A stretch of DNA of 64,000 bases, taken from Limosilactobacillus oris. GTDB lineage: Bacteria > Bacillota > Bacilli > Lactobacillales > Lactobacillaceae. The translations under genes were made by a program, and so were the position numbers. A model generated the notes under the pieces. It was not told where the DNA came from and made no database searches. It worked only from the letters and a program-made list of their open reading frames with translations. Every line of letters starts with the position of its first letter. Position 1 is the stretch's first letter. Below, one piece after another: positions 1 to 7,149 of this stretch. The DNA lies in NCBI RefSeq assembly GCF_025311495.1, contig NZ_CP104398.1, forward strand, positions 1,240,001 to 1,304,000, in the 5' to 3' direction.

Positions 1-155
1 TCAAAATCAGCCATCATCTGCTTATCGATTTCGTTGACCAGGTCGTTAAAGCCCCCCGTTGCTGGTTTATCATCGGGAATCTTAGCGTCCTTGATCCAGG
101 CACCATTGACAGCTTCGTAAAGGTCATCCTTGATTAAATCCTTATTAATTGCCAC
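1..155 (-). CDS. pepO: M13 family endopeptidase PepO, N-terminal fragment (gene continues past the left edge)
   Basis: Only the first 51 codons are inside the window. The start is GTG at 155-153, preceded on the minus strand by a strong GAGGAGGA site at 170-163. The residues around YEAVNGAWIKDAKIPDDKP and the following GGFNDLV match the conserved N-terminus of neprilysin-like (M13) zinc oligopeptidases of lactobacilli. These cytoplasmic enzymes cut oligopeptides during peptide nitrogen use. The HExxH zinc site lies far downstream and cannot be seen here, so the family call rests on the N-terminus alone. Confidence 0.8.
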   Translation of the reverse strand, partial: MAINKDLIKDDLYEAVNGAWIKDAKIPDDKPATGGFNDLVNEIDKQMMADF

Positions 156-223
156 GTTGTATTCCTCCTCAAAGTGAGTTTGTCACTATTATACTATTTT
201 TAGCGCTTTTGCTGGGAACTTAA

Positions 224-520
224 CTACTCTTGGAAGGGGCGGAGTAACTCCTGCCGGGCACTCACCGCGAACCACTGGCTATGATCGATTAGCAACTGAT
301 TAACGCTTCGGTAGTCCGCCAGGTCAACTCGGCCGGGCAAGAGACCGCCTCGTTGCAACTGCCGTGCTAAGGCCACATCCTGTCTTTCCAAAACATCCCG
401 GTAAATTGGCTGCTGGTCCGGCTCCCATTCTTCATTTAGCAGCGCTGCCGCCCGCACGTAGTTTCTTCCGTGCGTTAGCACCGCGAGCATCGTTTCCGGT
501 GGTAATATTCGTTCAGTCAT
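224..520 (-). CDS. Hypothetical 98-aa protein, last gene of the MoxR/VWA cluster
   Basis: I do not recognise this protein. It has no signal peptide or membrane segment; it is charged and probably helical, with a conserved-looking stretch HGRNYVRAAALLNEEWEPDQ near residues 17-36. Its ATG overlaps the last codons of the VWA gene by 8 bases and follows a GGAAG-type ribosome site, so it looks translationally coupled and is probably a partner of the ATPase/VWA pair. A real gene is likely because of the coupling and the compact four-gene arrangement. Function unknown. Confidence 0.6.
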   Translation of the reverse strand: MTERILPPETMLAVLTHGRNYVRAAALLNEEWEPDQQPIYRDVLERQDVALARQLQRGGLLPGRVDLADYRSVNQLLIDHSQWFAVSARQELLRPFQE

Positions 521-1790
521 TTTGCTTCCTCCTCAGTTCCAAAACGTGGCTGGCTGGTGTTGGTACTGATAGCTGGTCGCGCTTAGTTGTCAGCAACCAG
601 AATACGTCGTAATAGTGGTGACAACGGAGCGTACTTTCACCCCAGCCATCCGTGATAATTATGACCATAGTTCCTGTTTTGGGAACGCGGTGGTCACGGA
701 GATAATCAAAAACACATTGAAATTGCGTCCCACCACCGCCCTGGCGGGTAAGGCGCGGCGCTTGTCCGGGCCGAAGACGCGTCCCCTTGCCACTTACCTT
801 GGCGTCAAATGAATACAGCCAGGCTGGCAGCCCCAGCGTTCCCGTCATCTGCCCAATTGCAAGCAAAGCGGCGGCGAGCTCTTCATCGGAAACAGACCCC
901 GAATTGTCAACAAAGATATGCACAGCGGGTACCAAGCGACTGACTTGTCCCGGAAGATCCATCCGCAGTGGTTGGCGCCGGTTAAAACGGTTCGCCCGGG
1001 GCTGATGACCCTGGGCAATTTTACCCAGCTGACGACGGAGGAGCTGCTGCCACGTCGGCACCGCGGCTATTGGCTCGACTGGGCGCTCAATTTGTGCTTG
1101 GACCTCGCCCGGCAATAAGCCACGGTCACGCTGGGGGATCTGCCGCCATGCTTGGTGCACAAGCTGGTTGACTGCTGCCAAGCGGGCAGCTTGGTCCGCA
1201 TTTATTTGAGTACCACTAACCCACCCGGCATGACTTTCAACTGGCTGCTCGGCAGCTGTTTTCGAAGCATTTCCTGCATTGATACCGCCCACTGCATGAA
1301 GCAGCTTTTCTCGTTCTTCTTGACTGGCACCATTAATAATTTGCAGGTATTCCTGCGAATCAAGTTTTTCTGGAACTGGCCGCCGAAGGACTCGCCGCAG
1401 CTGAGCAAGACTGGCGGTCCCCTGGGGCGTTCCCGGGAGGTACTGGTTAACCGCAATATCCGTTGCCACGGCTACTAGTTCCTGGTCCGAATAATTCGTA
1501 TACCGAGCCGGGTGTTTCCAGACCACGTGCAAGGCCAAATGAGCCAGCATCAAAACCGCATCATCCTGACGCAGTACTAACAGGCGGTCCGGATTGACCC
1601 TGATAACCAGTTGGTTGCCAGCCCAGGCTAACCCCATCGTCGCTTGTAATTGGTGGTCAAAACGGTGGGGCAATTGCAGAATAATTTCACCCATCAACCG
1701 CTGATGGTGCAAAAGGACTGTTACTAATTGGGAGTAGCGCTGGTCCGCGCTTGGTACTGAATTCCTAAATATTTTCTGCCAGAAGGTCAT
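513..1790 (-). CDS. VWA-domain protein of the DUF2201 type (inactive metallopeptidase-like N-terminus)
   Basis: 425 aa. The C-terminal third is a von Willebrand factor A fold: a MIDAS motif DNSGSVS at about residue 295 and a later IIITDGWGE strand that supplies the second metal-site Asp. The N-terminal part resembles the DUF2201_N putative metallopeptidase domain, but where that family normally shows HExxH this protein has HLALH (His84, His88, then His93), so the catalytic Glu is gone. MoxR ATPases and VWA proteins typically work as chaperone pairs that assemble or activate target complexes. Its ATG overlaps the MoxR stop codon as ATGA, so the two are translationally coupled. Confidence 0.8.
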   Translation of the reverse strand: MTFWQKIFRNSVPSADQRYSQLVTVLLHHQRLMGEIILQLPHRFDHQLQATMGLAWAGNQLVIRVNPDRLLVLRQDDAVLMLAHLALHVVWKHPARYTNYSDQELVAVATDIAVNQYLPGTPQGTASLAQLRRVLRRPVPEKLDSQEYLQIINGASQEEREKLLHAVGGINAGNASKTAAEQPVESHAGWVSGTQINADQAARLAAVNQLVHQAWRQIPQRDRGLLPGEVQAQIERPVEPIAAVPTWQQLLRRQLGKIAQGHQPRANRFNRRQPLRMDLPGQVSRLVPAVHIFVDNSGSVSDEELAAALLAIGQMTGTLGLPAWLYSFDAKVSGKGTRLRPGQAPRLTRQGGGGTQFQCVFDYLRDHRVPKTGTMVIIITDGWGESTLRCHHYYDVFWLLTTKRDQLSVPTPASHVLELRRKQND

Positions 1791-2956
1791 CCGCGGCGCT
1801 CCCCTTGGCTGGCCGCTCGAGCTAACTCTTGGTAGAGCCCGGCTACGGCGCCTGCTGGTGCAGAAGTAGCCTGCCGGTACATCGCCGTTAATAATGGCAG
1901 GCCGGACTCCCCAACTGACTTAGCAACCGCCACCTGCCCATCAGCACTGATTGAGCGAAGAAGTTTAAGAAAAACCGCGGCGCCTTGGTCCGTGTCCAGA
2001 CTATAATCACCAGGCTGGTTGAGCCATTCTCGAAGGAGCTCCACCTTGACTGCTTCATCCGCCGTTTTAAATTGCCTTTGACCGTCAGCAGTTGTTTGCA
2101 CGACCTCCAAGGTCAATTCGCTACCCTGAGCCAGGAAAAATTGGGCGAAGGATTCGCCGACTGTTGCTCCCAGGTCACCACTAAAGAGGTCCCCTGCCAA
2201 TTGCTCTTGCGTCTCCCGTGGTAATTTCTGCAATTCATCAAGGTTCGTGCTAACCCGCTCCCAAGCCCGGGGCGTTGGCTCAAGGTCGCTCTCAGGGCTA
2301 TTAGCAACCATCATCAAGCGATCGGGGTGACTATCCAAGTACTTAATCACCAGAGCATTGATTGCTGGTTGCCGGTGTCGTGCCCATTCTAGCCACTCGG
2401 TCGTCGAAGTAGCCATCACCAGGCGGACGGTTCGGTCGTTGATTGCCGCGTCACCAACGGCAACATCGTACTCCCGGTCGTTAAAGCCAGCCATGGTGCT
2501 GTCCGGGTTTTCTGCGATAATCATCTTCACTTGGGCGGGAAGCCGCAATGAATTGATTCGCCGCTGCAAAACTAAATTCATCAGTTCGCTTTGGACTGCT
2601 TGGCTCCCCCGGTTGAATTCATCCAGGAACCAGATAATCGGCTGGCCAGGATGCTCTTCCGCAAACTGAATAATTCGAATCAGAGTTTCCGCATAGCCAT
2701 ACTGCACGTTTGCCAAGCGTCCGTAATCTTTAGTTTCCACAAAGGAATCACTCGTCAGGGGCGGTACCGGAATTGCCAGGTCACCCTTTTCGCTCAGGCT
2801 AACCACCGTGGTGTAGAGCTGGGCACTCATTTGCCGCGCAACATCTTCCACCAGCGCCGACTTCCCGATTCCGGCGTCACCAACAATATTAGGAACGTTG
2901 CCCGCGCGCAGCACCAACGGGACCGCGGTTAATAACTGTTGATAAGTCAGTGCCAT
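1787..2956 (-). CDS. MoxR-type AAA+ ATPase
   Basis: 389 aa. A Walker A motif GDAGIGKS lies at residues 26-33 and a Walker B IIWFLDEFNRG at about 107-117, with the central position of the LDE acid pair typical of the MoxR/CbbQ group of AAA+ proteins. The start ATG follows directly on the TAG of the upstream glycosylase gene and the end overlaps the VWA gene by 4 bases, so the three are probably one transcript. MoxR proteins use ATP hydrolysis to remodel or activate clients together with a VWA partner; the client here is unknown. Assignment to the family is firm, cellular role is not. Confidence 0.85.
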   Translation of the reverse strand: MALTYQQLLTAVPLVLRAGNVPNIVGDAGIGKSALVEDVARQMSAQLYTTVVSLSEKGDLAIPVPPLTSDSFVETKDYGRLANVQYGYAETLIRIIQFAEEHPGQPIIWFLDEFNRGSQAVQSELMNLVLQRRINSLRLPAQVKMIIAENPDSTMAGFNDREYDVAVGDAAINDRTVRLVMATSTTEWLEWARHRQPAINALVIKYLDSHPDRLMMVANSPESDLEPTPRAWERVSTNLDELQKLPRETQEQLAGDLFSGDLGATVGESFAQFFLAQGSELTLEVVQTTADGQRQFKTADEAVKVELLREWLNQPGDYSLDTDQGAAVFLKLLRSISADGQVAVAKSVGESGLPLLTAMYRQATSAPAGAVAGLYQELARAASQGERRG

Positions 2957-3589
2957 CTAAGCTCGCCACCCTTGCGTTTTCAAATCCATGTCCCGCTTCC
3001 GGATTCCCGACACGTAGGGATTGCCGGCCACGTAAAAGCGCTGGGGAGCTGCGCCGTCTTTGCCCGCGAGGTTAACCCCGACCCGGGGAGCTGTAATTAT
3101 TTCCCGAGGAATTTTAAACTTTTCTAGATCCACCGTCAGCTGGTTGCCCTCCATCGGTTGACCATCAAGCTGCCGCGAGTGAATTCCCAGTGCCTGTACT
3201 AGTTTTGCAGGCCCGTTCGTGACGTTGACCCCTGACATCCCCCGGTGATGGACCATTACGTCCGGATTAATTGCCGGCTCAAGGCCCCGTAAGAGGATTC
3301 CCTGGGGCTCCTCGGCATCTTGGACAACGATGTCAAAGCAGTAGTGACCCCGAATTTGATACAGGTAAATATTTCCCGGTTGACCATACAGCGATTCCGA
3401 ATAACCGGTTCGCCGACCATTAAAGGCGTGTGAAGCAGAGTCGTTCTCACCCAAATAGGCTTCACACTCGACGATATACCCACCGGTCCGGCCATCAGGG
3501 CCGTCATAGGTCACCAGTTTCCCCAAAAGGTCCCGGGCAATCTCGATGGTCGGCCGCCCCGTAAAGAATTGTTGAAATGCCGACAGCAT
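2957..3589 (-). CDS. DNA-3-methyladenine glycosylase (AAG/MPG family)
   Basis: 210 aa, the usual size. The sequence reads through the family landmarks: an N-terminal ARDLLGKL, the catalytic-region IVECEAYLGENDSASHAFNG (Glu activates water), the intercalating tyrosine region around TGYSESLYG, and NGPAKLVQALGI near residue 125. The enzyme removes alkylated purines such as 3-methyladenine and hypoxanthine from DNA to start base-excision repair. It heads the minus-strand cluster with the MoxR and VWA genes with no intergenic space. Start ATG 3589 is preceded by a GAGGA site. The gene pairing may be chance co-transcription. Confidence 0.9.
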   Translation of the reverse strand: MLSAFQQFFTGRPTIEIARDLLGKLVTYDGPDGRTGGYIVECEAYLGENDSASHAFNGRRTGYSESLYGQPGNIYLYQIRGHYCFDIVVQDAEEPQGILLRGLEPAINPDVMVHHRGMSGVNVTNGPAKLVQALGIHSRQLDGQPMEGNQLTVDLEKFKIPREIITAPRVGVNLAGKDGAAPQRFYVAGNPYVSGIRKRDMDLKTQGWRA

Positions 3590-3655
3590 AATTGAAATCC
3601 TCCTCTATTAAACTTATCCTAAAGGTAACACTAAACGAAAGGCGGTTCATCTGCA

Positions 3656-4012
3656 ATGCTTAAAACTGAACGAATTTACACCAAACCAATTGATGAGGAC
3701 GGCTACCGAATCCTGGTTGACCGCCTCTGGCCCCGCGGAATCTCCAAGGTCAACGCCCACCTCGACTGCTGGCTCAAAGAGGTCGGCCCCAGCAATGAAC
3801 TTCGCAAGTGGTTCGGTCATGACCCAGCTAAGTATCCAGAATTCAAAGAACGCTACCTCGCCGAACTCCACGATAACGTCGCCTACGCCATCCTTAAAGA
3901 ACTGGTCAGCAACCATGCTCAAGAAAATATTATCCTCCTGTATGGCGCTAAAGACGAGGAGCATAACCAGGCCGTCATCCTCAAGGAACAGTTGGAACAT
4001 GACCTGGGTTAA
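3656..4012 (+). CDS. DUF488 (YeaO-like) family protein
   Basis: 118 aa. The N-terminus IYTKPIDEDGYRILVDRLWPRG, split by the conserved RLWPRGI turn, followed by WLKEVGPSNELRKWFGHDP, is diagnostic of the DUF488/YeaO family, small cytoplasmic proteins of undetermined function found widely in bacteria. A ribosome site AAAGGCGG precedes ATG 3656. It stands divergently from the glycosylase cluster and is followed by its own short intergenic gap and the XRE gene. Confidence 0.85.
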   Translation: MLKTERIYTKPIDEDGYRILVDRLWPRGISKVNAHLDCWLKEVGPSNELRKWFGHDPAKYPEFKERYLAELHDNVAYAILKELVSNHAQENIILLYGAKDEEHNQAVILKEQLEHDLG

Positions 4013-4065
4013 CTCCTGGTTGCGGGTTCGCAACCATTAATTATCCGGGAAATATTCGGAGGTTC

Positions 4066-4093
4066 TTGTTGCTACCCTTATTTCTCTTATAAT
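4066..4093 (+). promoter_or_regulatory. Sigma-A type promoter of the XRE regulator gene
   Basis: TTGTTG at 4066-4071 and a perfect TATAAT at 4088-4093 are separated by 16 bases. Transcription would start near 4100, leaving about 20 bases before the expected N-terminus of the XRE protein. Confidence 0.6.
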
Positions 4094-4147
4094 TGATAGT
4101 ACGAATTCAACGAAACGAGGAATCAGTTCCAACAACAACTAACTAAA

Positions 4148-4498
4148 TTGCGGCAGGCAGCAGGCCTTTCCCAGGAGCAGTTAGCCGACCAGCTCCATGT
4201 TTCTCGCCAGGCTATTTCTAATTGGGAAAATGGCAGTGCCCTGCCGGATATTGAGAAAATTATCCAAATCGCCAGTATTTTACACGTTTCCCTCGACGAA
4301 CTGGTACTGGCTAAGGAACCCGCTGTCAGCCAGTTCAAGCTGGACCGGCTTATCGACGCCCATATCCAGCAAAACCAGCAGGAAAATCACTGGCGTTATC
4401 AGGAAATCAACAACGGCTGGGAATTTCTCGCCCATTACTGGTGGATCATCCCCGCCCTCGGCGGCATTATTTGCGGCATTGTTGGCGCCTTTAGATAA
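4148..4498 (+). CDS. XRE-family regulator with a C-terminal membrane segment; start codon uncertain
   Basis: A helix-turn-helix of the Cro/CI type spans about the first 60 residues (SQEQLADQLHVSRQAISNWE), followed by a linker and a C-terminal hydrophobic stretch (WWIIPALGGIICGIVGAF) that would anchor it in the membrane. The only standard start in frame is TTG 4148, which has no ribosome site and cuts off the front of the first HTH helix. In-frame sequence upstream (FQQQLTKLRQAAGLS) matches normal XRE N-termini and sits just after a CGAGGA site at 4116-4121, yet contains no ATG, GTG or TTG. Either a rare start codon is used or the start has been lost by mutation. Confidence 0.7.
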   Translation: MRQAAGLSQEQLADQLHVSRQAISNWENGSALPDIEKIIQIASILHVSLDELVLAKEPAVSQFKLDRLIDAHIQQNQQENHWRYQEINNGWEFLAHYWWIIPALGGIICGIVGAFR

Positions 4499-4526
4499 GG
4501 CTACTGCAGCTACCTAGCTAAAACAT

Positions 4527-4566
4527 AAACGGCCTCCAGTACTTGGCAAAGTGCTGGAAGCCGTTT
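4527..4566. terminator. Hairpin downstream of the XRE gene
   Basis: AAACGGCCTCCAG pairs with CTGGAAGCCGTTT around a short loop. It is also the left part of a repeat that recurs inverted at 38.84-38.93 kb. T content after the stem is modest. Confidence 0.5.
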
Positions 4567-4666
4567 GTGCTTTCTAAAGACTAGCTGCACGGCAACGAGG
4601 ACGTAATGAGGCTGGGAATTAACTCAACCTCTTAACTACTTTATAGATAAAAATGCTTCAGCCCAG
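4527..4666 (+). repeat. Dispersed intergenic repeat, copy 1 (two modules)
   Basis: Module A (4527-4590) ends in TGTGCTTTCTAAAGACTAGC, a string found again on the opposite strand at about 38841-38866. Module B (4608-4666) begins GAGGCTGGGAATTAAC and ends GATAAAAATGCTTCAGC, and recurs at 50892-50950. The modules adjoin here and are separate elsewhere. No coding potential was seen. They look like small non-coding repeat elements of this genome. Confidence 0.65.
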
Positions 4667-4715
4667 TGACTGGCTGGCAGTTCAAACGCTGATGAATCAG
4701 CATTTGACCAAACCC

Positions 4716-4795
4716 AAATAGGCTTGCTGCGCGGCGTAGCCATCCTTGTGGGAGTGGTATAACGAACTAGATAATCTAGTTCTGTCACGCTCCCA
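4716..4795. repeat. Dispersed repeat with a large hairpin
   Basis: AAATAGGCTTGCTGCGCGGC at 4716 has a diverged relative at about 31719-31738 (AAATAGCCTTGCTTCGCGGC). Right after it, GTGGGAG...AACTAGAT pairs with ATCTAGTT...CTCCCAC to form a long stem ending just past the stop codon of the minus-strand gene at 4799, so it may also act as a transcript end. Confidence 0.5.
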
Positions 4796-4798
4796 CTC

Positions 4799-5122
4799 TC
4801 ACTGATTCTCTAGAACTGCCAGCCCCTGCTGGAGAACGTCATCCGTCACCTTGACTGTTAAGAAGCGCTGCAAAGGAGTCTCACTGTGGCGATCCTTAAA
4901 GGCCATTGGTTCTGCCGCCAGGATAACCACTGGCAGGTTATTTTCCGTCAGCATCACCTGACCGGGGCCCTGGTACTTACCCTTAGTGTGTTTCCCAGTC
5001 CGCCAGGTGTGGAGCTTAACTGCACCATGCTGATCGACTTTAAGCTGGTACTTGCCACCCGCGTCAGGTTCGACCGGAATTCCCGTGAACTTTTGTACCG
5101 GATACTGGTTTTTCTTACTCAT
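4799..5122 (-). CDS. Hypothetical 107-aa protein
   Basis: I do not recognise it. It is lysine-rich, without membrane segments, and begins MSKKNQYPVQKF. Its ATG overlaps the upstream gene's stop codon as ATGA, so the two are coupled and probably co-expressed. A middle stretch GKYQGPGQVMLTENNLPVV suggests a small beta-rich fold. The coupling and codon usage support a real gene. Confidence 0.6.
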   Translation of the reverse strand: MSKKNQYPVQKFTGIPVEPDAGGKYQLKVDQHGAVKLHTWRTGKHTKGKYQGPGQVMLTENNLPVVILAAEPMAFKDRHSETPLQRFLTVKVTDDVLQQGLAVLENQ

Positions 5123-5517
5123 TCCTTTTCTTCCACCTCGTCATCTATATCCACTAACTTTAACAGTTGGTAAAAGTAGCCAGCCTGCATTGCCGTCGCC
5201 CAAGTTCCCCGTTGAACATCCTCCCCATCGATAATTAGGGACAGCAGGGCGTTTGCCACCCGCGCGTTGTTAATCAGCAGGGCTTGGCTCACAGTTAGCT
5301 CATTTAGTTTAGGCTTGATATGAAAGTGACGGAGCGTTTTCCGGTACTTATGGTCATACAACGGACTGGCCTTAAATTTGCGTACAAAATCCAGTAACTG
5401 CTGGTCGTACAACGGGTAGCCCGCCCGAACCAGCCCGTCCTCTGGTTGTGAAATGGTCCAAGCAACTTTTTTGCCCGCCATCTGTTGAAAATATTTTTCT
5501 TCACTTTGCCACTCCAA
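5119..5517 (-). CDS. Hypothetical protein, possibly DUF6508-like
   Basis: About 132 aa. The pattern LLDFVRKFKASPLYDHKYRK followed by a short helix pair is reminiscent of DUF6508 proteins, but I am not certain. I chose TTG at 5517 because GAGGGTGA lies five to six bases before it; a GTG nine bases upstream (5526) overlaps that ribosome site. The C-terminus is very acidic (DIDDEVEEKE). It is coupled to the 107-aa gene downstream and divergent from the NAD(P)HX epimerase gene. Confidence 0.6.
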   Translation of the reverse strand: MEWQSEEKYFQQMAGKKVAWTISQPEDGLVRAGYPLYDQQLLDFVRKFKASPLYDHKYRKTLRHFHIKPKLNELTVSQALLINNARVANALLSLIIDGEDVQRGTWATAMQAGYFYQLLKLVDIDDEVEEKE

Positions 5518-5635
5518 GCAGCTCACCCTCTCTGTTTTACATTAAGTGTACCGACTTCCCGGATGAATGTCACTCACCAACCTCGGGAAATTCATGTTAC
5601 CATTAAGACAAGACTTACTAATTGGAGGTAGTTTT

Positions 5636-6277
5636 ATGGAACAAAAAGCGATTACCGCTGAACAAATGCGGCATTACGACTCGTTTACCATTAATACCAT
5701 TGGCGTTCCCTCCCTTGTTTTGATGGAACGGGCGGCATTGGCAGTCCGGGATGAGATTTTAAATGCCTACCCGCTCAACCTCGGCCACGTTGTTGTGGTT
5801 GCTGGCAGTGGCAACAATGGTGGTGACGGCTTAGATGTCGCCCGTCTCCTCCACATTGCGGGTGTCAAGGTTACCATCCTCAACGTTGGCAACCCAGATC
5901 ACGCCTCAGAGGAGCACCAAGTACAGGACCATATCTGCCAATACTACCAGATTCCGCAAACTACCGACCTCGCAATTCTCGACCAGGCAACGCTGGCTGT
6001 CGACGCCCTTTTTGGTATCGGAATTGACCGAGTGGTAAAGGGGGATTACGCGGCCGCCATCGATGCCATCAACGCCAGTGACGCCGTAGTAATTGCCGTC
6101 GACATGCCATCCGGCATCAACACTGATACCGGCGAAGTAATGGGAACCGCCGTCAAGGCAGAGGTTACAGTGACGTTTGCTTTCAATAAGCTCGGGCTCA
6201 CGACTGACGCCGGGAAGGAGTACGCCGGCCGGGTTGTCATTGCAGATGATATGGGCACTTACGCCGTTGACGATTAA
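5636..6277 (+). CDS. nnrE: NAD(P)H-hydrate epimerase
   Basis: 213 aa. It begins ITAEQMRHYD, and carries the YjeF_N landmarks GSGNNGGDG (about residues 50-58), VDALFGIG and VDMPSGINTDTGE. The enzyme converts R-NAD(P)HX to the S epimer so the partner dehydratase can restore damaged NAD(P)H. Only the epimerase domain is present; no C-terminal dehydratase is fused, so that activity must be elsewhere. ATG 5636 is chosen because TTGGAGGT lies nine bases upstream; an in-frame ATG at 5567 has no ribosome site. It is followed after 21 bases by the nitroreductase gene. Confidence 0.9.
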   Translation: MEQKAITAEQMRHYDSFTINTIGVPSLVLMERAALAVRDEILNAYPLNLGHVVVVAGSGNNGGDGLDVARLLHIAGVKVTILNVGNPDHASEEHQVQDHICQYYQIPQTTDLAILDQATLAVDALFGIGIDRVVKGDYAAAIDAINASDAVVIAVDMPSGINTDTGEVMGTAVKAEVTVTFAFNKLGLTTDAGKEYAGRVVIADDMGTYAVDD

Positions 6278-6298
6278 AATTACAAGGGGTGACCATTA

Positions 6299-7069
6299 AT
6301 GATCCATAATCAAACAATTGATAACCAACTTAACCACCGAACGATTCGGGCGTTCAAAGACCAGTCATTAACCGCTGACCAGCTGCAGACTCTCTACGCC
6401 GCGGCCAGTCATACTTCAACCAGCATGTTCATGCAGCAGTTTAGCATTCTCCACCTTACCGACCCCCAGCTGCGGCAAGCTGTCCGGGAAATCTCCGGTC
6501 AGCCCTACGTCGGAGCCAACGGGGACCTACTGATTTTTGTCGTCGACCTTTACCGCAACCAGCAAATCCGCCACCAAATGGGCAATGACGATGGCCGACT
6601 CCACACCACTGATATCTTTATGCAGGCGGTAGAAGACACCGTCCTCGCCCTCCAAAACACCCTAGTCGCCGCAGAAAGTATGGGACTGGGTGGTGTAATC
6701 CTCGGCTCAATCAAGAATGACCCGGCCCGCCTGGTTAAAGTCCTGAAACTGCCGAAAATGACAATGCCCCTCCTGGGCTTACAGGTCGGAATTCCTAACC
6801 AGCAACCGCAGCTCAAGCCCCGGTTGCCACTTGACTTCATAGCCTTTGACAACCACTACCCGACTGAGTTCGATGTTCACGACCTGGCCGATTACGACCA
6901 CGACGTTCATCAATACTACGACTTGCGGGATGCCAACCGCCGCGTCGATAGCTTCACTAACCAAATCAACGGTGCCAAACTCAACCTAGGTGACCCTGAC
7001 AAGCGGGATGACCTCGCCCAGGTATTGCAGGAGCAAGGACTCGCTCTCGACTGGAAGCAAGCAGACTAA
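6299..7069 (+). CDS. NADPH-dependent nitroreductase (NfsA/NfrA-like flavoprotein)
   Basis: 256 aa. The N-terminal HRTIRAFKDQSLTADQL is the FMN-binding signature of the nitroreductase fold; AAESMGLGGVILGSI and GLQVGIPNQQPQLKPRLPL are typical of the NfsA/FRP subgroup. Such cytoplasmic enzymes reduce nitro-compounds, quinones or flavins at the expense of NAD(P)H. It sits directly behind nnrE, and the two may be one unit, ended by a strong bidirectional hairpin. The natural substrate cannot be read from the sequence. Confidence 0.85.
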   Translation: MIHNQTIDNQLNHRTIRAFKDQSLTADQLQTLYAAASHTSTSMFMQQFSILHLTDPQLRQAVREISGQPYVGANGDLLIFVVDLYRNQQIRHQMGNDDGRLHTTDIFMQAVEDTVLALQNTLVAAESMGLGGVILGSIKNDPARLVKVLKLPKMTMPLLGLQVGIPNQQPQLKPRLPLDFIAFDNHYPTEFDVHDLADYDHDVHQYYDLRDANRRVDSFTNQINGAKLNLGDPDKRDDLAQVLQEQGLALDWKQAD

Positions 7070-7086
7070 TTTGAATTTAAAACAAG

Positions 7087-7124
7087 AATCTGGTGAGAAA
7101 ACTTTACTTTCTCACCAGATTTTT
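7087..7124. terminator. Bidirectional terminator between the nitroreductase gene and hisS
   Basis: AATCTGGTGAGAAA (7087-7100) pairs perfectly with TTTCTCACCAGATT (7108-7121), with T residues following on the plus strand. Confidence 0.85.
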
Positions 7125-7149
7125 GCTAATCTTGTCCCACTCGCGGTAT

